Below the pieces are notes generated by a model that was not told the DNA's origin, did not search any database, and worked only from the letters and a program-made list of their open reading frames with translations. Shown here piece by piece: positions 49,166 through 57,265 of a stretch of 64,000 bases of DNA. The DNA is taken from contig NZ_QGGZ01000002.1 in assembly GCF_003148825.1 (NCBI RefSeq), positions 620,001-684,000 of the forward strand, written 5' to 3'. The position numbers and the translations under genes are program-made. The number at the start of each line of letters is the position of its first letter. The first letter of the stretch is position 1. The stretch comes from Streptomyces sp. CG 926. Its GTDB lineage: Bacteria; Actinomycetota; Actinomycetes; Streptomycetales; Streptomycetaceae.

Positions 49166-49984
49166 ATGACCGACAACATGATCGATTCGACGCTGTCCGA
49201 GCTGGAGCGGTACTACGACACGGTGCCGCGGGTGGGCGGTGCCCGCGCCGAGGACTTCGGCCCGCTGACCCTCTTCGTCCAGGAGGGCACGGGCTGGCCG
49301 TACTACGCGCGGCCCACGCTCGGCGGCACCGAGGCGACCCGGGCCGACGTGGAACGGGTCTGGGAGCGCCAACGGGAGCTGAAGGTGCCCGAGGCCTTCG
49401 AGTGGGTGGCCGAAACCAGCCCCTCGCTCCGGGCGGCGGTGGAGGCGGCGGGACTACGGGTCCACGCGCACCCCCTGATGGTCCTGGACCCCGCGGCCGA
49501 GGCCCTTCCCCCGCACCCGGAGGTCCGGCTGCTCGACGCCGACGACCCGTTGCTGACCGCCGCGGTGACGGTCCCGGCCCTGGCCTTCGGGGCCCCGGGA
49601 ACGGCCGTGGGCGAGGCCGGACCCGCGGAACTGGCGGCGGCGATGACGGAGCCGGCGGCCGAGGAGGGCCGGGCGCGCGTCTCCGGGAAGCTGGCGGCGG
49701 GCACCACGGCCCTGGCCGCGGCCGTACGGGACGGCGTGGTGCTGTGCGCCGGCCAGTACAACCCGGTCGGGGACGTCGTGGAGGTCGTGGGCGTCGGCAC
49801 CCTCCCCTCGGCCCGCCGCCAGGGCCTGGCCCTCGGGGTCACGGCCGCCCTCGTCGCCCGGGCCCGGGAGCGCGGGGCCCGTACGGTCTTCCTCTCGGCG
49901 GGCGACGAGGACGTGGCCCGCGTCTACTCGCGCATCGGCTTCCGCCGCGTCGCCACGGCCCTGATCGCCGAACCCGAGGTGTGA
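49166..49984 (+). CDS. GNAT family N-acetyltransferase
   Basis: 272 residues. The N-terminal half (ARPTLGGTEATRADVERVWERQRELKVPEAFEWV) is a degenerate GNAT-like domain; the C-terminal half has the acetyl-CoA site EVVGVGTLPSARRQGLALGVTAALV near residue 210 and the final VFLSAGDEDVARVYSRIGFRRV. Such tandem GNATs are common in Streptomyces; substrate unknown. It follows the inhibitor gene after 44 bases and could be in the same transcript. Confidence 0.87.
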   Translation: MTDNMIDSTLSELERYYDTVPRVGGARAEDFGPLTLFVQEGTGWPYYARPTLGGTEATRADVERVWERQRELKVPEAFEWVAETSPSLRAAVEAAGLRVHAHPLMVLDPAAEALPPHPEVRLLDADDPLLTAAVTVPALAFGAPGTAVGEAGPAELAAAMTEPAAEEGRARVSGKLAAGTTALAAAVRDGVVLCAGQYNPVGDVVEVVGVGTLPSARRQGLALGVTAALVARARERGARTVFLSAGDEDVARVYSRIGFRRVATALIAEPEV

Positions 49985-50081
49985 TCCGCCGCTCTTTGCC
50001 AGGTCGGCAACAAAGTTTGCCGTAGGTCCCTCGGCGGGCGGAGCATCGGCCGTACCGGCACCCGTACTGGAAGAGGGACCC

Positions 50082-50753
50082 ATGACCGAGCACACCCACA
50101 CGCACGCACACTCCCACGACTACCCCGCGGACGCACCGCCCGCCGGCGAGGCGTTCTGGGACGGCCGCTACGGGGAGAGCGACCGGATCTGGAGCGGCGA
50201 GCCCAACGCCATGCTGGTGCACGAGGTGTCCGCCCTCGCCCCCGGCCGGGCCCTGGACCTCGGGTGCGGGGAGGGCGCCGACGCCGTCTGGCTGGCTCGC
50301 GGCGGATGGACGGTCACCGGGACCGACATCTCCGGGGTCGCCCTCGGCCGCGCGGCCGAGCACGCCGCGGAGGCCGGGGTCGCGGACCGGGTCGCCTTCG
50401 CGCGGCACGATCTGACGGAGTCCTTCCCGGAAGGGGAGTTCGACCTCGTCTCGGCCTGCTTCCTGCACAACTACGGGGACTTCCCCCGGGACGCCGTCCT
50501 GCGCGCGGCCGCCTCGGCCGTGGCACCCGGCGGCACCCTCCTGGTGGTCGGTCACGCGGGCTGGGCGCCCTGGCAGGAGGAGCGGGAGGAGGCGCACTTC
50601 CCCACGCCCGCGGAGGTCCTCGCGCAGCTGGAGCCGATCACGGCGGGCTGGGAGGTACTGCGGGCCGAGGAGACCGAGCGGGTCCAGAACCAGCCCGACG
50701 GCACGCCCGGGACCCGTACGGACAACGTGGTGCGGGTGCGCCGGCCCGCGTAG
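50082..50753 (+). CDS. Class I SAM-dependent methyltransferase
   Basis: 223 residues. SAM motif I is ALDLGCGEGADAVWLARGG near residue 50, motif II/acidic loop VTGTDISGVAL, and DLVSACFLHNY as motif post-I. The first 15 residues are His/Thr/Asp-rich (TEHTHTHAHSHDY), possibly metal-binding. WDGRYGESDRIWSGEPN before motif I places it in the thiopurine-methyltransferase/tellurite-resistance TehB-like group. Cytosolic methyl transfer to an unknown small molecule. Confidence 0.88.
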   Translation: MTEHTHTHAHSHDYPADAPPAGEAFWDGRYGESDRIWSGEPNAMLVHEVSALAPGRALDLGCGEGADAVWLARGGWTVTGTDISGVALGRAAEHAAEAGVADRVAFARHDLTESFPEGEFDLVSACFLHNYGDFPRDAVLRAAASAVAPGGTLLVVGHAGWAPWQEEREEAHFPTPAEVLAQLEPITAGWEVLRAEETERVQNQPDGTPGTRTDNVVRVRRPA

Positions 50754-50802
50754 CCGAACGCGACGGCAGAGCGCCGGAACGACGGAACACCAGAACGGCA
50801 GA

Positions 50803-50848
50803 ACGACGAACGGACGCGGCCCCCTGCGGGGCGGCGTCCGTTCGTCGT
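50803..50848. terminator. Bidirectional terminator between the methyltransferase and era
   Basis: Perfect 15-bp outer arms ACGACGAACGGACGC/GCGTCCGTTCGTCGT with a GGCCCC/GGGGC inner stem, between convergent genes. Confidence 0.8.
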
Positions 50849-50895
50849 GTCGTCGTTCGTTCCGTCGTGGCGTGGCGTGGCGTGCCGTGCCCGCC

Positions 50896-51837
50896 TCAGA
50901 AGCCCAGCTTGCGCAACTGCTTGGGGTCCCGCTGCCAGTCCTTGGCGACCTTCACGTGCAGGTCGAGGAAGACCGGGGTGCCGAGCAGCGCCTCGATGTG
51001 CTTGCGCGACTTCATCCCGACCTCCTTCAGGCGGGAGCCCTTCGGGCCGATGATGATGCCCTTCTGGCTCGGCCGCTCGATGTAGACGTTGGCGTGGATG
51101 TCGAGCAGCGGGCGGTCCGCCGGACGGTTCTCGCGCGGGATCATCTCCTCGACGACCACGGCGATGGAGTGCGGGAGCTCGTCCCGTACGCCCTCCAGCG
51201 CGGCCTCGCGGATCAGCTCCGCGACCATGACCATCTCGGGCTCGTCGGTGAGGTCGCCCTCCGGGTAGAGCGGCGGGCTCTCCGGCAGCAGCGGCGCGAT
51301 CAGGTCGGCCAGCAGCTGGACCTGGGTGTCGCCCACGGCCGAGACGGGAACGATCTCGGCCCACTCGAAGCCGAGCTCGGCGCCGAGCTGGTGCACGGCG
51401 AGGAGCTGCTCGGCCAGCTGCTTGGACTCGACCAGGTCGGTCTTGGTGATGATGGCGATCTTGGGGGTCTTCTTGATCCCCGCCAGCTCCTTGGCGATGA
51501 ACTTGTCGCCGGGGCCGAGCTTCTGGTCGGCCGGCAGGCAGAAGCCGATGACGTCGACCTCGGCCCAGGTGGTCCGTACGACGTCGTTGAGGCGCTCGCC
51601 GAGCAGGGTGCGCGGCTTGTGGAGGCCGGGCGTGTCGACGAGGACGAGCTGGGCGTCGGGGCGGTGCACGATGCCGCGAACGGTGTGGCGGGTGGTCTGC
51701 GGCCGGTTGGAGGTGATCGCGACCTTGGTGCCCACGAGTGCGTTGGTGAGGGTCGACTTCCCCGCGTTGGGGCGGCCGACGAAGCAGGCGAACCCCGCAC
51801 GGTGCGGGGCGGTGGACTCGGGGGAACGATCGCTCAT
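50896..51837 (-). CDS. era: GTPase Era
   Basis: 313 residues from ATG 51837, with GGGGAGA 9 bases upstream. GTPase motifs G1 GRPNAGKST near residue 20, G3 DTPG and G4 TKTD; the C-terminal KH domain is seen in KGIIIGPKGSRLKEVGMKSR near residue 265. Era binds 16S rRNA and assists 30S ribosome assembly. Unusually, there is no stop codon between the upstream DUF916 gene and this ATG: the same frame is open from GTG 52827, so a membrane-tethered fusion form could also be made. The corC-ybeY-phoH genes lie further upstream on the same strand, as is common. Confidence 0.95.
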   Translation of the reverse strand: MSDRSPESTAPHRAGFACFVGRPNAGKSTLTNALVGTKVAITSNRPQTTRHTVRGIVHRPDAQLVLVDTPGLHKPRTLLGERLNDVVRTTWAEVDVIGFCLPADQKLGPGDKFIAKELAGIKKTPKIAIITKTDLVESKQLAEQLLAVHQLGAELGFEWAEIVPVSAVGDTQVQLLADLIAPLLPESPPLYPEGDLTDEPEMVMVAELIREAALEGVRDELPHSIAVVVEEMIPRENRPADRPLLDIHANVYIERPSQKGIIIGPKGSRLKEVGMKSRKHIEALLGTPVFLDLHVKVAKDWQRDPKQLRKLGF

Positions 51838-52827
51838 ACGGGCCATTCTCCCCGATGCGGCTCCCAGCGCCGACCAGATCACGGCGACGAGGGCCGCCAC
51901 GGCCGTGAACGAGGGGTGGTCGGCGAGGTCCGCACGGCCCTGAGCTGTGGTTCCGTCGGCCCGCGCGCGCACGGTGACCTCGGCCCATTCCGCTCTGGGC
52001 GCGCCCTCCCAACGGGCGCTGAGCCGTACTTCCTGACCCGGCAGCAGCTCGGCGGGCAGTCCGCCGAGCTCGCGGGCGAGGAGCGAGCGGCCGAGGACAC
52101 CGGTGGCGGTGAGACCGGCCCGGGGGCGGAGGGTGACATTGCCGATGTTGGTGAGCGTGTACGAGATGTCCGCTCCGGAGCCGCGACGGCGCACGGTGAC
52201 GCCCCGGACGGTGAGGGCGGGGGCGGTGGGGCCGGTGACCCGCAGGTACAGCCGGGCGGCGACGGCCTGCTGTACGCCGATCCCCCGGCCGGCGTCGGGC
52301 CTCGCGGCGGCCGGCCGTTCCTCCAGGGCCACGACGGCGCCGGGGTGGTCTCCCGGTTCCGCCCGGTCGGGGACGGTGAGGGTGAAGCCGACGGCGACCG
52401 ACCCGTGGGCGGCGACGGTGACGCGCTCCCGGTCGAGCTTCGCCCACGCGGCGGTGGCCCGCCGCGGCTCCTCGGGGCCGCGCACGGCGAAGCCTCCGTC
52501 GCGGGCGGTGTTGTAGGCGTCGGCGACGTACAGCCGGAAGGTACGGGGCCGGTCGGTGCGGTTGGTGAGGGTGACGGCGTCGGCGACGGACCGGCCGGGC
52601 GCGGCGGCGAGGTAGAAGGAGGGCCGCTGCCCGACGGTGTTCGCGACCGGCGACACGGACCACTGCCCGTCGTCGGCGGCCGTCGCCGTCCCGGCGGGGG
52701 CGAGGGCGAGGGCGAGCAGGGCGGCGCCGAAGACAGCCCTGCCGACGTTCGATGCGCGGGGTCCGGGGCGGAGTCCCCGGAGACGGCGGAGCAGCGGTGG
52801 GCTCGTCCGTCCTGTCCGGCCCGTCAC
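51838..52827 (-). CDS. DUF916-type (WxL-associated) membrane protein, frame open into era
   Basis: From GTG 52827, whose GTGA overlaps the stop of the WxL-type gene, giving translational coupling. The first 50 residues are an Arg-rich start and a long hydrophobic signal segment (AVFGAALLALALAPAGTATA). The extracellular part has DUF916-like Ig strands (VSPVANTVGQRPSFYLAAAPGRSVADAVTLTN, RTFRLYVADAYNT, HPGAVVAL). A membrane helix lies at residues 307-325, just before Era Met331. I give the end as the base before the era ATG because no stop codon exists there; translated to the next stop (50896) the product would be 643 residues. Part of the signal region is encoded by a repeat copy. Confidence 0.8.
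52741..52780 (-). repeat. Repeat copy inside the DUF916 signal-peptide region
   Basis: Matches the intergenic repeat at 56721-56760 at 34 of 40 bases. It encodes the GLRPGPRASNVGR stretch of the DUF916 protein, the same reading as GLRPGPRASNAGG in the oxidoreductase at 18700. Confidence 0.7.
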
Positions 52828-54164
52828 GACAGGGTCAGGGTCAGGACCGCCGTGTACGCGCCCGGCGGGGTGTACGGCGGCACCCGCAGGGTCACCGTGG
52901 CGTCGACGGTGAAGGTGCCGCCGGCCGGCGCCGCGTCGGGGGTGGAGGCCAGGAGGGCCCCCTCCGGCCCGACCACGCCCGCGCTGCCCGCCGTACAGAC
53001 GCTGCGACTGCCGGCCGCCGCCACGCACGTCGGGGTCCAGGACAGGGAGGCGCCCGGGATGCGGACCCCGCCGGGTCCGGTGAAGTCGGTGACCTTGCCG
53101 ATCAGGGACCAGCCGGCCGGACCACCGCGGGCGTCGGTGACGGTGACCGTCCCGATCCGGCCGGGGGCGGCGCCGCCGTCGCCGTACGGGACGGCGCCGA
53201 GGGTGATGTCCTCGCCGGTCTGGGTCATGCCGAGGACGCCCGACTCGACGGTGGCCGTGACCTTCCGGACGGCGGGGGCCGGCCCCGGGGCGGCGTCGAT
53301 GACCGTGTACGCCGCCGGGCCCGAGCCCTGGCGCGCCGACCAGGCGGCGCCCTCGTAGGCGATCACCGCGGTGGTGGCCTTGTCCGTGACGGGCAGCTCG
53401 ACCAGGGCGGTGCCCCGTTCGTCGGCGGTGGCGCTCACCCGGTCGGCGGTCTCGGCGGCGCCGGCCCGCCCGGCGACCGTGACGGCCGCGCCCGGCGGGA
53501 AGCCGGCGGCGGTGACCTCGACCTTGGCGCCCGGCCTGCCCTGGGCGGCGCCGAGGAAGACGCTGCGCAGGTTGGCCGTCGGCAGCTCGGTCGCGGTCAG
53601 GCGGGCGGCGACGGGAGCGGCGGACGCGGCGTCGGCGGTGCAGACGGTGTCCAGGTCCAGCAGGTGGCTGGTGTGCAGGGTGTAACCGCCCGGGGCGAGG
53701 GTGGTCTGGCCGGGTGCGGTGACGGTGAAGGTGCCGGTCATCGTGACGGCGGGGAGGGCCGCGCCCGCCGGGACGGGGTCGTTGCGTTTGGCCCCGACCA
53801 CCGTGACCTCGCCGCTCTGCGCGCCGGCCAACACGATCCGGCCGGTCGGGGTCAGCACGTCGGCGGGGAGTTCGCCGCCGACCGGGTTGCCGGCGGGGGT
53901 GCGCACCACCTGGTAGGTGACGGTGACGGTGTCGCCGACCCGTGGGGCCGGGTTGTCGACGGCGATCCGCGCGGTGGTCGGTCCGTCCGCGGGCGGGAGC
54001 CCGGCCTCCTGGGGTGCCGGGCAGTGGGTGGGGAAGTCCACCTGGCCCGGGGGCGTCTCCCCCTCGGCGGCGGCGGGTGCGCCGAGCGCGCCCCCGGTCG
54101 TGGCCGCCAGCACGACCAAGCCCACGGCCGCCGACCATCTCCGCTTGCGCGCCCCTGTTAGCAC
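52824..54164 (-). CDS. Secreted WxL-domain-like surface protein
   Basis: 446 residues from GTG 54164. N-terminal signal peptide (KRRWSAAVGLVVLAATTGGALGAPAAA). Beta-rich Ig-like segments follow, with a lone sequence PGGYTLHTSHLLDLDTVC and AAGFPPGAAVTVAG. The C-terminal 130 residues resemble a WxL domain: GWSLIGKVTDFTG and VRIPGASLSWTPTC. In Gram-positives WxL proteins bind peptidoglycan non-covalently and are encoded next to DUF916 proteins, exactly as here. Two C-terminal cysteines may pair. The role in Streptomyces is unknown; surface binding or adhesion is inferred. Confidence 0.75.
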   Translation of the reverse strand: MLTGARKRRWSAAVGLVVLAATTGGALGAPAAAEGETPPGQVDFPTHCPAPQEAGLPPADGPTTARIAVDNPAPRVGDTVTVTYQVVRTPAGNPVGGELPADVLTPTGRIVLAGAQSGEVTVVGAKRNDPVPAGAALPAVTMTGTFTVTAPGQTTLAPGGYTLHTSHLLDLDTVCTADAASAAPVAARLTATELPTANLRSVFLGAAQGRPGAKVEVTAAGFPPGAAVTVAGRAGAAETADRVSATADERGTALVELPVTDKATTAVIAYEGAAWSARQGSGPAAYTVIDAAPGPAPAVRKVTATVESGVLGMTQTGEDITLGAVPYGDGGAAPGRIGTVTVTDARGGPAGWSLIGKVTDFTGPGGVRIPGASLSWTPTCVAAAGSRSVCTAGSAGVVGPEGALLASTPDAAPAGGTFTVDATVTLRVPPYTPPGAYTAVLTLTLS

Positions 54165-54236
54165 TGCCCGCCCCCTGGGTTCCCGCGCGCCCGAGCCCGG
54201 CGCAGGGGGCCATTCACGAGCGGGGGGCGGGAGAAG

Positions 54237-55337
54237 TCAATGCACGGCCCCGGCATCATCTGATGGCCCATCAGGAGATGGCAGGTTACCCACCGCGCCC
54301 GCCGCACCTGCGGTACCCGCCGCGTCTGCCGTGCCTGCCACGCCTGCCGTACGGAAGGTGCGGCGGTACGCCGTCGGGCTCACCCCCAGCGCCGCCTGCA
54401 CGTGCTTGCGCAGCGACTGGGCCGTACCGAAACCGCTGTCCCGCGCCACCTGCTCCATCGGCAGCTCCGTCTGCTCCAGCAGCTGCCGGGCCCGCTCCAC
54501 CCGCCGGCCGACGATCCACCGGCCGGGGCTGACGCCCGACTCCTCGCGGAACCGGCGCGTGAAGGTCCGGACCGACATGGCCTCCTGTCGGGCCAGGTCG
54601 GTCAGCCGGAGCGGTTCGTGCAGCCGGTCCAGCACCCACGCGCGGGCCGCCGTGGTGCTGGCGAGCTGCGGCTCCGGCATCGGGCGCGCGATGAACTGCG
54701 CCTGCCCGCCCTCCCGGTGGGGCGGTACGACCGTCCGCCGGGCCACCTCGTTGGCGACGGCCGTGCCGTGGTCGCGGCGCACGATGTGCAGGCACAGGTC
54801 GACACCGGCGGCGACGCCGGCCGAGGTGAGCACGTCCCCGTCGTCGGTGTAGAGCACGTCCGGGTCGACCCGGACGGCCGGGAAGAGCTGCTGGAAGTGC
54901 TCGGCGGAGGCCCAGTGGGTGGTGGCGGGGCGGCCGTCCAGGTACCCGGCGGCGGCGAGGACGTAGCTGCCCGTGCAGATGGAGACCAGCCGGGTGCCGG
55001 GCCGGATGTGCGCGAGTGCCGCCGCGAGCTCCTCGCTCAGCCGGCCCTCCTCGTGCACCGGGCCGAGCTCGTACGAGGCCGGCACCACCACCGTGTCGGC
55101 GGTGGCCAGCAGTTCGGGGCCGTGCTCGACATGGACCGCGAAGTCGGCGTCCGTGCGCACCGGCCCCGGTTCGAGCCCGCAGGTGAGGATCTCGTACAGC
55201 GGCCGCCCGGCCGGGTCCTTGGCCCGCCCGAAGATCCGGTGCGGGATGCCGAGCTCGAAGGGCAGCAGCCCGGTGAGGGCGAGGACGACGACGCGGTGCG
55301 CCCGCTCCTGCGACTTCTCCGGCTTCGTCGACTCCAT
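54237..55337 (-). CDS. GlxA family transcriptional regulator (DJ-1/PfpI plus AraC HTH)
   Basis: 366 residues from ATG 55337. N-terminal DJ-1/PfpI-like domain (RVVVLALTGLLPFELGIP, ISICTGSYVLAAAGYLDGR near residue 125 with the nucleophile-elbow Cys). C-terminal AraC-type double HTH: RLTDLARQEAMSVRTFTRRFREESGVSPGRWIV and ELPMEQVARDSGFGTAQSLRKHVQAALGVSPTAYRRTF. A Gly/Ala/Thr repeat tail ([17 protein letters not shown]) follows the HTH. It is divergent from an MFS gene, 71 bases apart, and probably controls it. Confidence 0.93.
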   Translation of the reverse strand: MESTKPEKSQERAHRVVVLALTGLLPFELGIPHRIFGRAKDPAGRPLYEILTCGLEPGPVRTDADFAVHVEHGPELLATADTVVVPASYELGPVHEEGRLSEELAAALAHIRPGTRLVSICTGSYVLAAAGYLDGRPATTHWASAEHFQQLFPAVRVDPDVLYTDDGDVLTSAGVAAGVDLCLHIVRRDHGTAVANEVARRTVVPPHREGGQAQFIARPMPEPQLASTTAARAWVLDRLHEPLRLTDLARQEAMSVRTFTRRFREESGVSPGRWIVGRRVERARQLLEQTELPMEQVARDSGFGTAQSLRKHVQAALGVSPTAYRRTFRTAGVAGTADAAGTAGAAGAVGNLPSPDGPSDDAGAVH

Positions 55338-55408
55338 GGCCCGATCGTAGCGAACCATGACGGTCAAGCCACTTTCGTGCGGTCCCCCGGTGGCCGGAAG
55401 CTGTCGAC

Positions 55409-56683
55409 GTGTCCCAGACAGCCCCCGCCTCCACGGCCACCCCGCGCGCCCCTCGGCAGCCCGCCCGTGTCCACCGCGCCTGGTTCGTCGCCGCCGTCGC
55501 CTTCGTGACGATCATCGGCGCGGCGGGCTTCGCCTCCCTGCCCGGACTGCTCATCGAGCCGCTGCACGCGGAGTTCGACTGGTCGCGCGGCACGATCGGG
55601 CTCGCCGTATCGGTCAATCTCGCGCTGTACGGGCTCACCGCCCCCTTCGCCGCCGCGCTGATGGACCGGTTCGGCATCCGCCGGGTCGTGGCCCTGGCCC
55701 TGCTCGTCATCGCCTCGGGCTCGCTGGCCACGGTGTGGATGACCGAGCCCTGGCAGCTCGTGCTGTTCTGGGGCGTCGTCGTGGGGCTGGGCAGCGGCTC
55801 CATGGCCCTGGCCTTCGCGGCGACGGTGACGAACCGCTGGTTCACCGCCCGGCGCGGCCTGGTCACCGGCATCCTGACCGCGGCCGGCGCCTCCGGTCAG
55901 CTGGTCTTCCTGCCGCTGCTGGCCTGGCTGGTGGACCAGCACGGCTGGCGCCCGGCGACGGTGACGGTCTCCCTGGCGGCGCTGGCCGTCTCCCCCTTCG
56001 TGTGGCTGCTGATGCGCGACCACCCGGCGGACGTGGGGCTCGCGCCGTACGGCGGCTCGTACGCGGAGAAGCCGGCCCCGACCCCGGGCGCGACCCGGCG
56101 GGCGCTGCGGGTGCTGCTGGACGCTGCCCGGACAGGTCCGTTCTGGCTGCTGGCGGGCACCTTCGCGATCTGCGGCGCCTCGACGAACGGCCTGGTCAAG
56201 ACCCACTTCGTACCCGCCGCCCACGACCACGGCATGCCGGTGACGGCGGCCGCCGGGCTGCTGGCGGTGGTCGGCGTGTTCGACGTGATCGGCACGGTGG
56301 CCTCGGGCTGGTTCACGGACCGCTTCGACTCCCGGCGACTGCTGGCCGTCTACTACGCCCTGCGCGGGATCTCGCTGCTCTTCCTGCCGATCCTGCTGGC
56401 GCCGTCGGTGCGGCCGCCGCTGGTCTTCTTCATCGTCTTCTACGGCCTGGACTGGGTCGCGACCGTCCCGCCGACGATCGCGCTGTGCCGCGAGCACTAC
56501 GGGGAGGACGGCGCGATCGTCTTCGGCTGGGTCCTGGCCTCGCACCAGATCGGCGCCGCCCTGGTGGCCTTCCTGGGAGGCCTGACCCGCGATCTCACCG
56601 GCTCGTACGACACCGTCTGGTACGCCTCGGGCGCACTGTGCGCGATGGCCGCCCTGATGGCGATGACCATCCGCCGCCGATAG
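55409..56683 (+). CDS. MFS transporter
   Basis: 424 residues from GTG 55409 (GGAAG 8 bases upstream). About 12 membrane segments; motif A-like stretch AALMDRFGIRRVVALALLV near residue 75 and the cytoplasmic GWFTDRFDSRRLLAVYYALRG in the second half. WRPATVTVSLAALAVSPFVWLLMRDHPADVGLAPYG is typical of the oxalate/formate-antiporter-like or NNP-like MFS group. It likely moves an organic anion; the substrate is not determinable. The divergent GlxA-type regulator is its probable controller. Confidence 0.9.
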   Translation: MSQTAPASTATPRAPRQPARVHRAWFVAAVAFVTIIGAAGFASLPGLLIEPLHAEFDWSRGTIGLAVSVNLALYGLTAPFAAALMDRFGIRRVVALALLVIASGSLATVWMTEPWQLVLFWGVVVGLGSGSMALAFAATVTNRWFTARRGLVTGILTAAGASGQLVFLPLLAWLVDQHGWRPATVTVSLAALAVSPFVWLLMRDHPADVGLAPYGGSYAEKPAPTPGATRRALRVLLDAARTGPFWLLAGTFAICGASTNGLVKTHFVPAAHDHGMPVTAAAGLLAVVGVFDVIGTVASGWFTDRFDSRRLLAVYYALRGISLLFLPILLAPSVRPPLVFFIVFYGLDWVATVPPTIALCREHYGEDGAIVFGWVLASHQIGAALVAFLGGLTRDLTGSYDTVWYASGALCAMAALMAMTIRRR

Positions 56684-56713
56684 CCTCCCGGCGGGCAGCA
56701 TCGGCGCCACACC

Positions 56714-56823
56714 CAGCCTCGCCGGCGTTTGAGGCGCGGGGTCTGGGGCGGAGCCCCAGGGAACCCGGCTCCGCCGGGCACCGGGCTCCGCCCGGACCCG
56801 CGCCTCAAACGCCGGCGAGGCTG
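56714..56823. repeat. Nested palindromic repeat element (intergenic)
   Basis: Perfect 27-bp outer arms, 56714-56740 and 56797-56823, each containing GCCGGCGTTTGAGGCGCGGG or its complement. Inside are three smaller GC hairpins (GGGGCGGAGCCCC, CCCGGCTCCGCCGGG and CCGGGCTCCGCCCGG). It lies between convergent genes and could act as a bidirectional terminator. Relatives are at 19365, 24856 and 52741. Confidence 0.85.
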
Positions 56824-56841
56824 AGAGGCGCCGGGGGGGGG

Positions 56842-57198
56842 CTACGGTCCTGCCGGGGTGGTGGACTTCAGGGTGCCGTCCGGGGCGGCCAGGAGGACCG
56901 GGGTGTCCGGGCCGCCGAGGTCGCGGACCGCCGCGCGGTCGGCCTCGGCCGGGGCGTCGGCCGCGCTGACGACGGCCGCCGCCTCCAGCGACCGCGCCCC
57001 GCTCGCCACCGCCATCGCGACCGCGGTCTGCAGCGCGCTCAGCTTCAGGGAGTCGAGTTCCACCGTCCCGGCGACGTACGTGCGGCCCGTCTCGTCGCGC
57101 ACCGCCGCCCCCTCGGGCACCCCGTTGCGGGCCCGGGCGCTGCGCGCCAGCGTGATGATCTTGCTGTCCTCGGGGTCGATCCCGGTGCTGTCGGTCAT
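56842..57198 (-). CDS. Cytidine deaminase-like protein lacking zinc ligands
   Basis: 118 residues from ATG 57198. The fold is readable (DSKIITLARSARARNGVPEGAAVRDETGRTYVAGTVELDSLKLSALQTAVAMAVASGA), but where active enzymes have H/C-A-E the sequence reads SALQ and there is no P-C-x2-C: the second half reads GPDTPVLLAAPDGT. Zinc-dependent deamination is therefore unlikely; it may bind nucleosides or act structurally. Such degenerate homologues sit next to era in other Streptomyces, as I recall. It is on the same strand as era but separated by the GlxA/MFS/WxL block. Confidence 0.78.
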   Translation of the reverse strand: MTDSTGIDPEDSKIITLARSARARNGVPEGAAVRDETGRTYVAGTVELDSLKLSALQTAVAMAVASGARSLEAAAVVSAADAPAEADRAAVRDLGGPDTPVLLAAPDGTLKSTTPAGP

Positions 57199-57265
57199 GG
57201 TCGAAAGCATAGGGAGCCGCCCGGCTCCCCCGCGCGACCACCCCACCGCCCGGGCGGGGACACCG

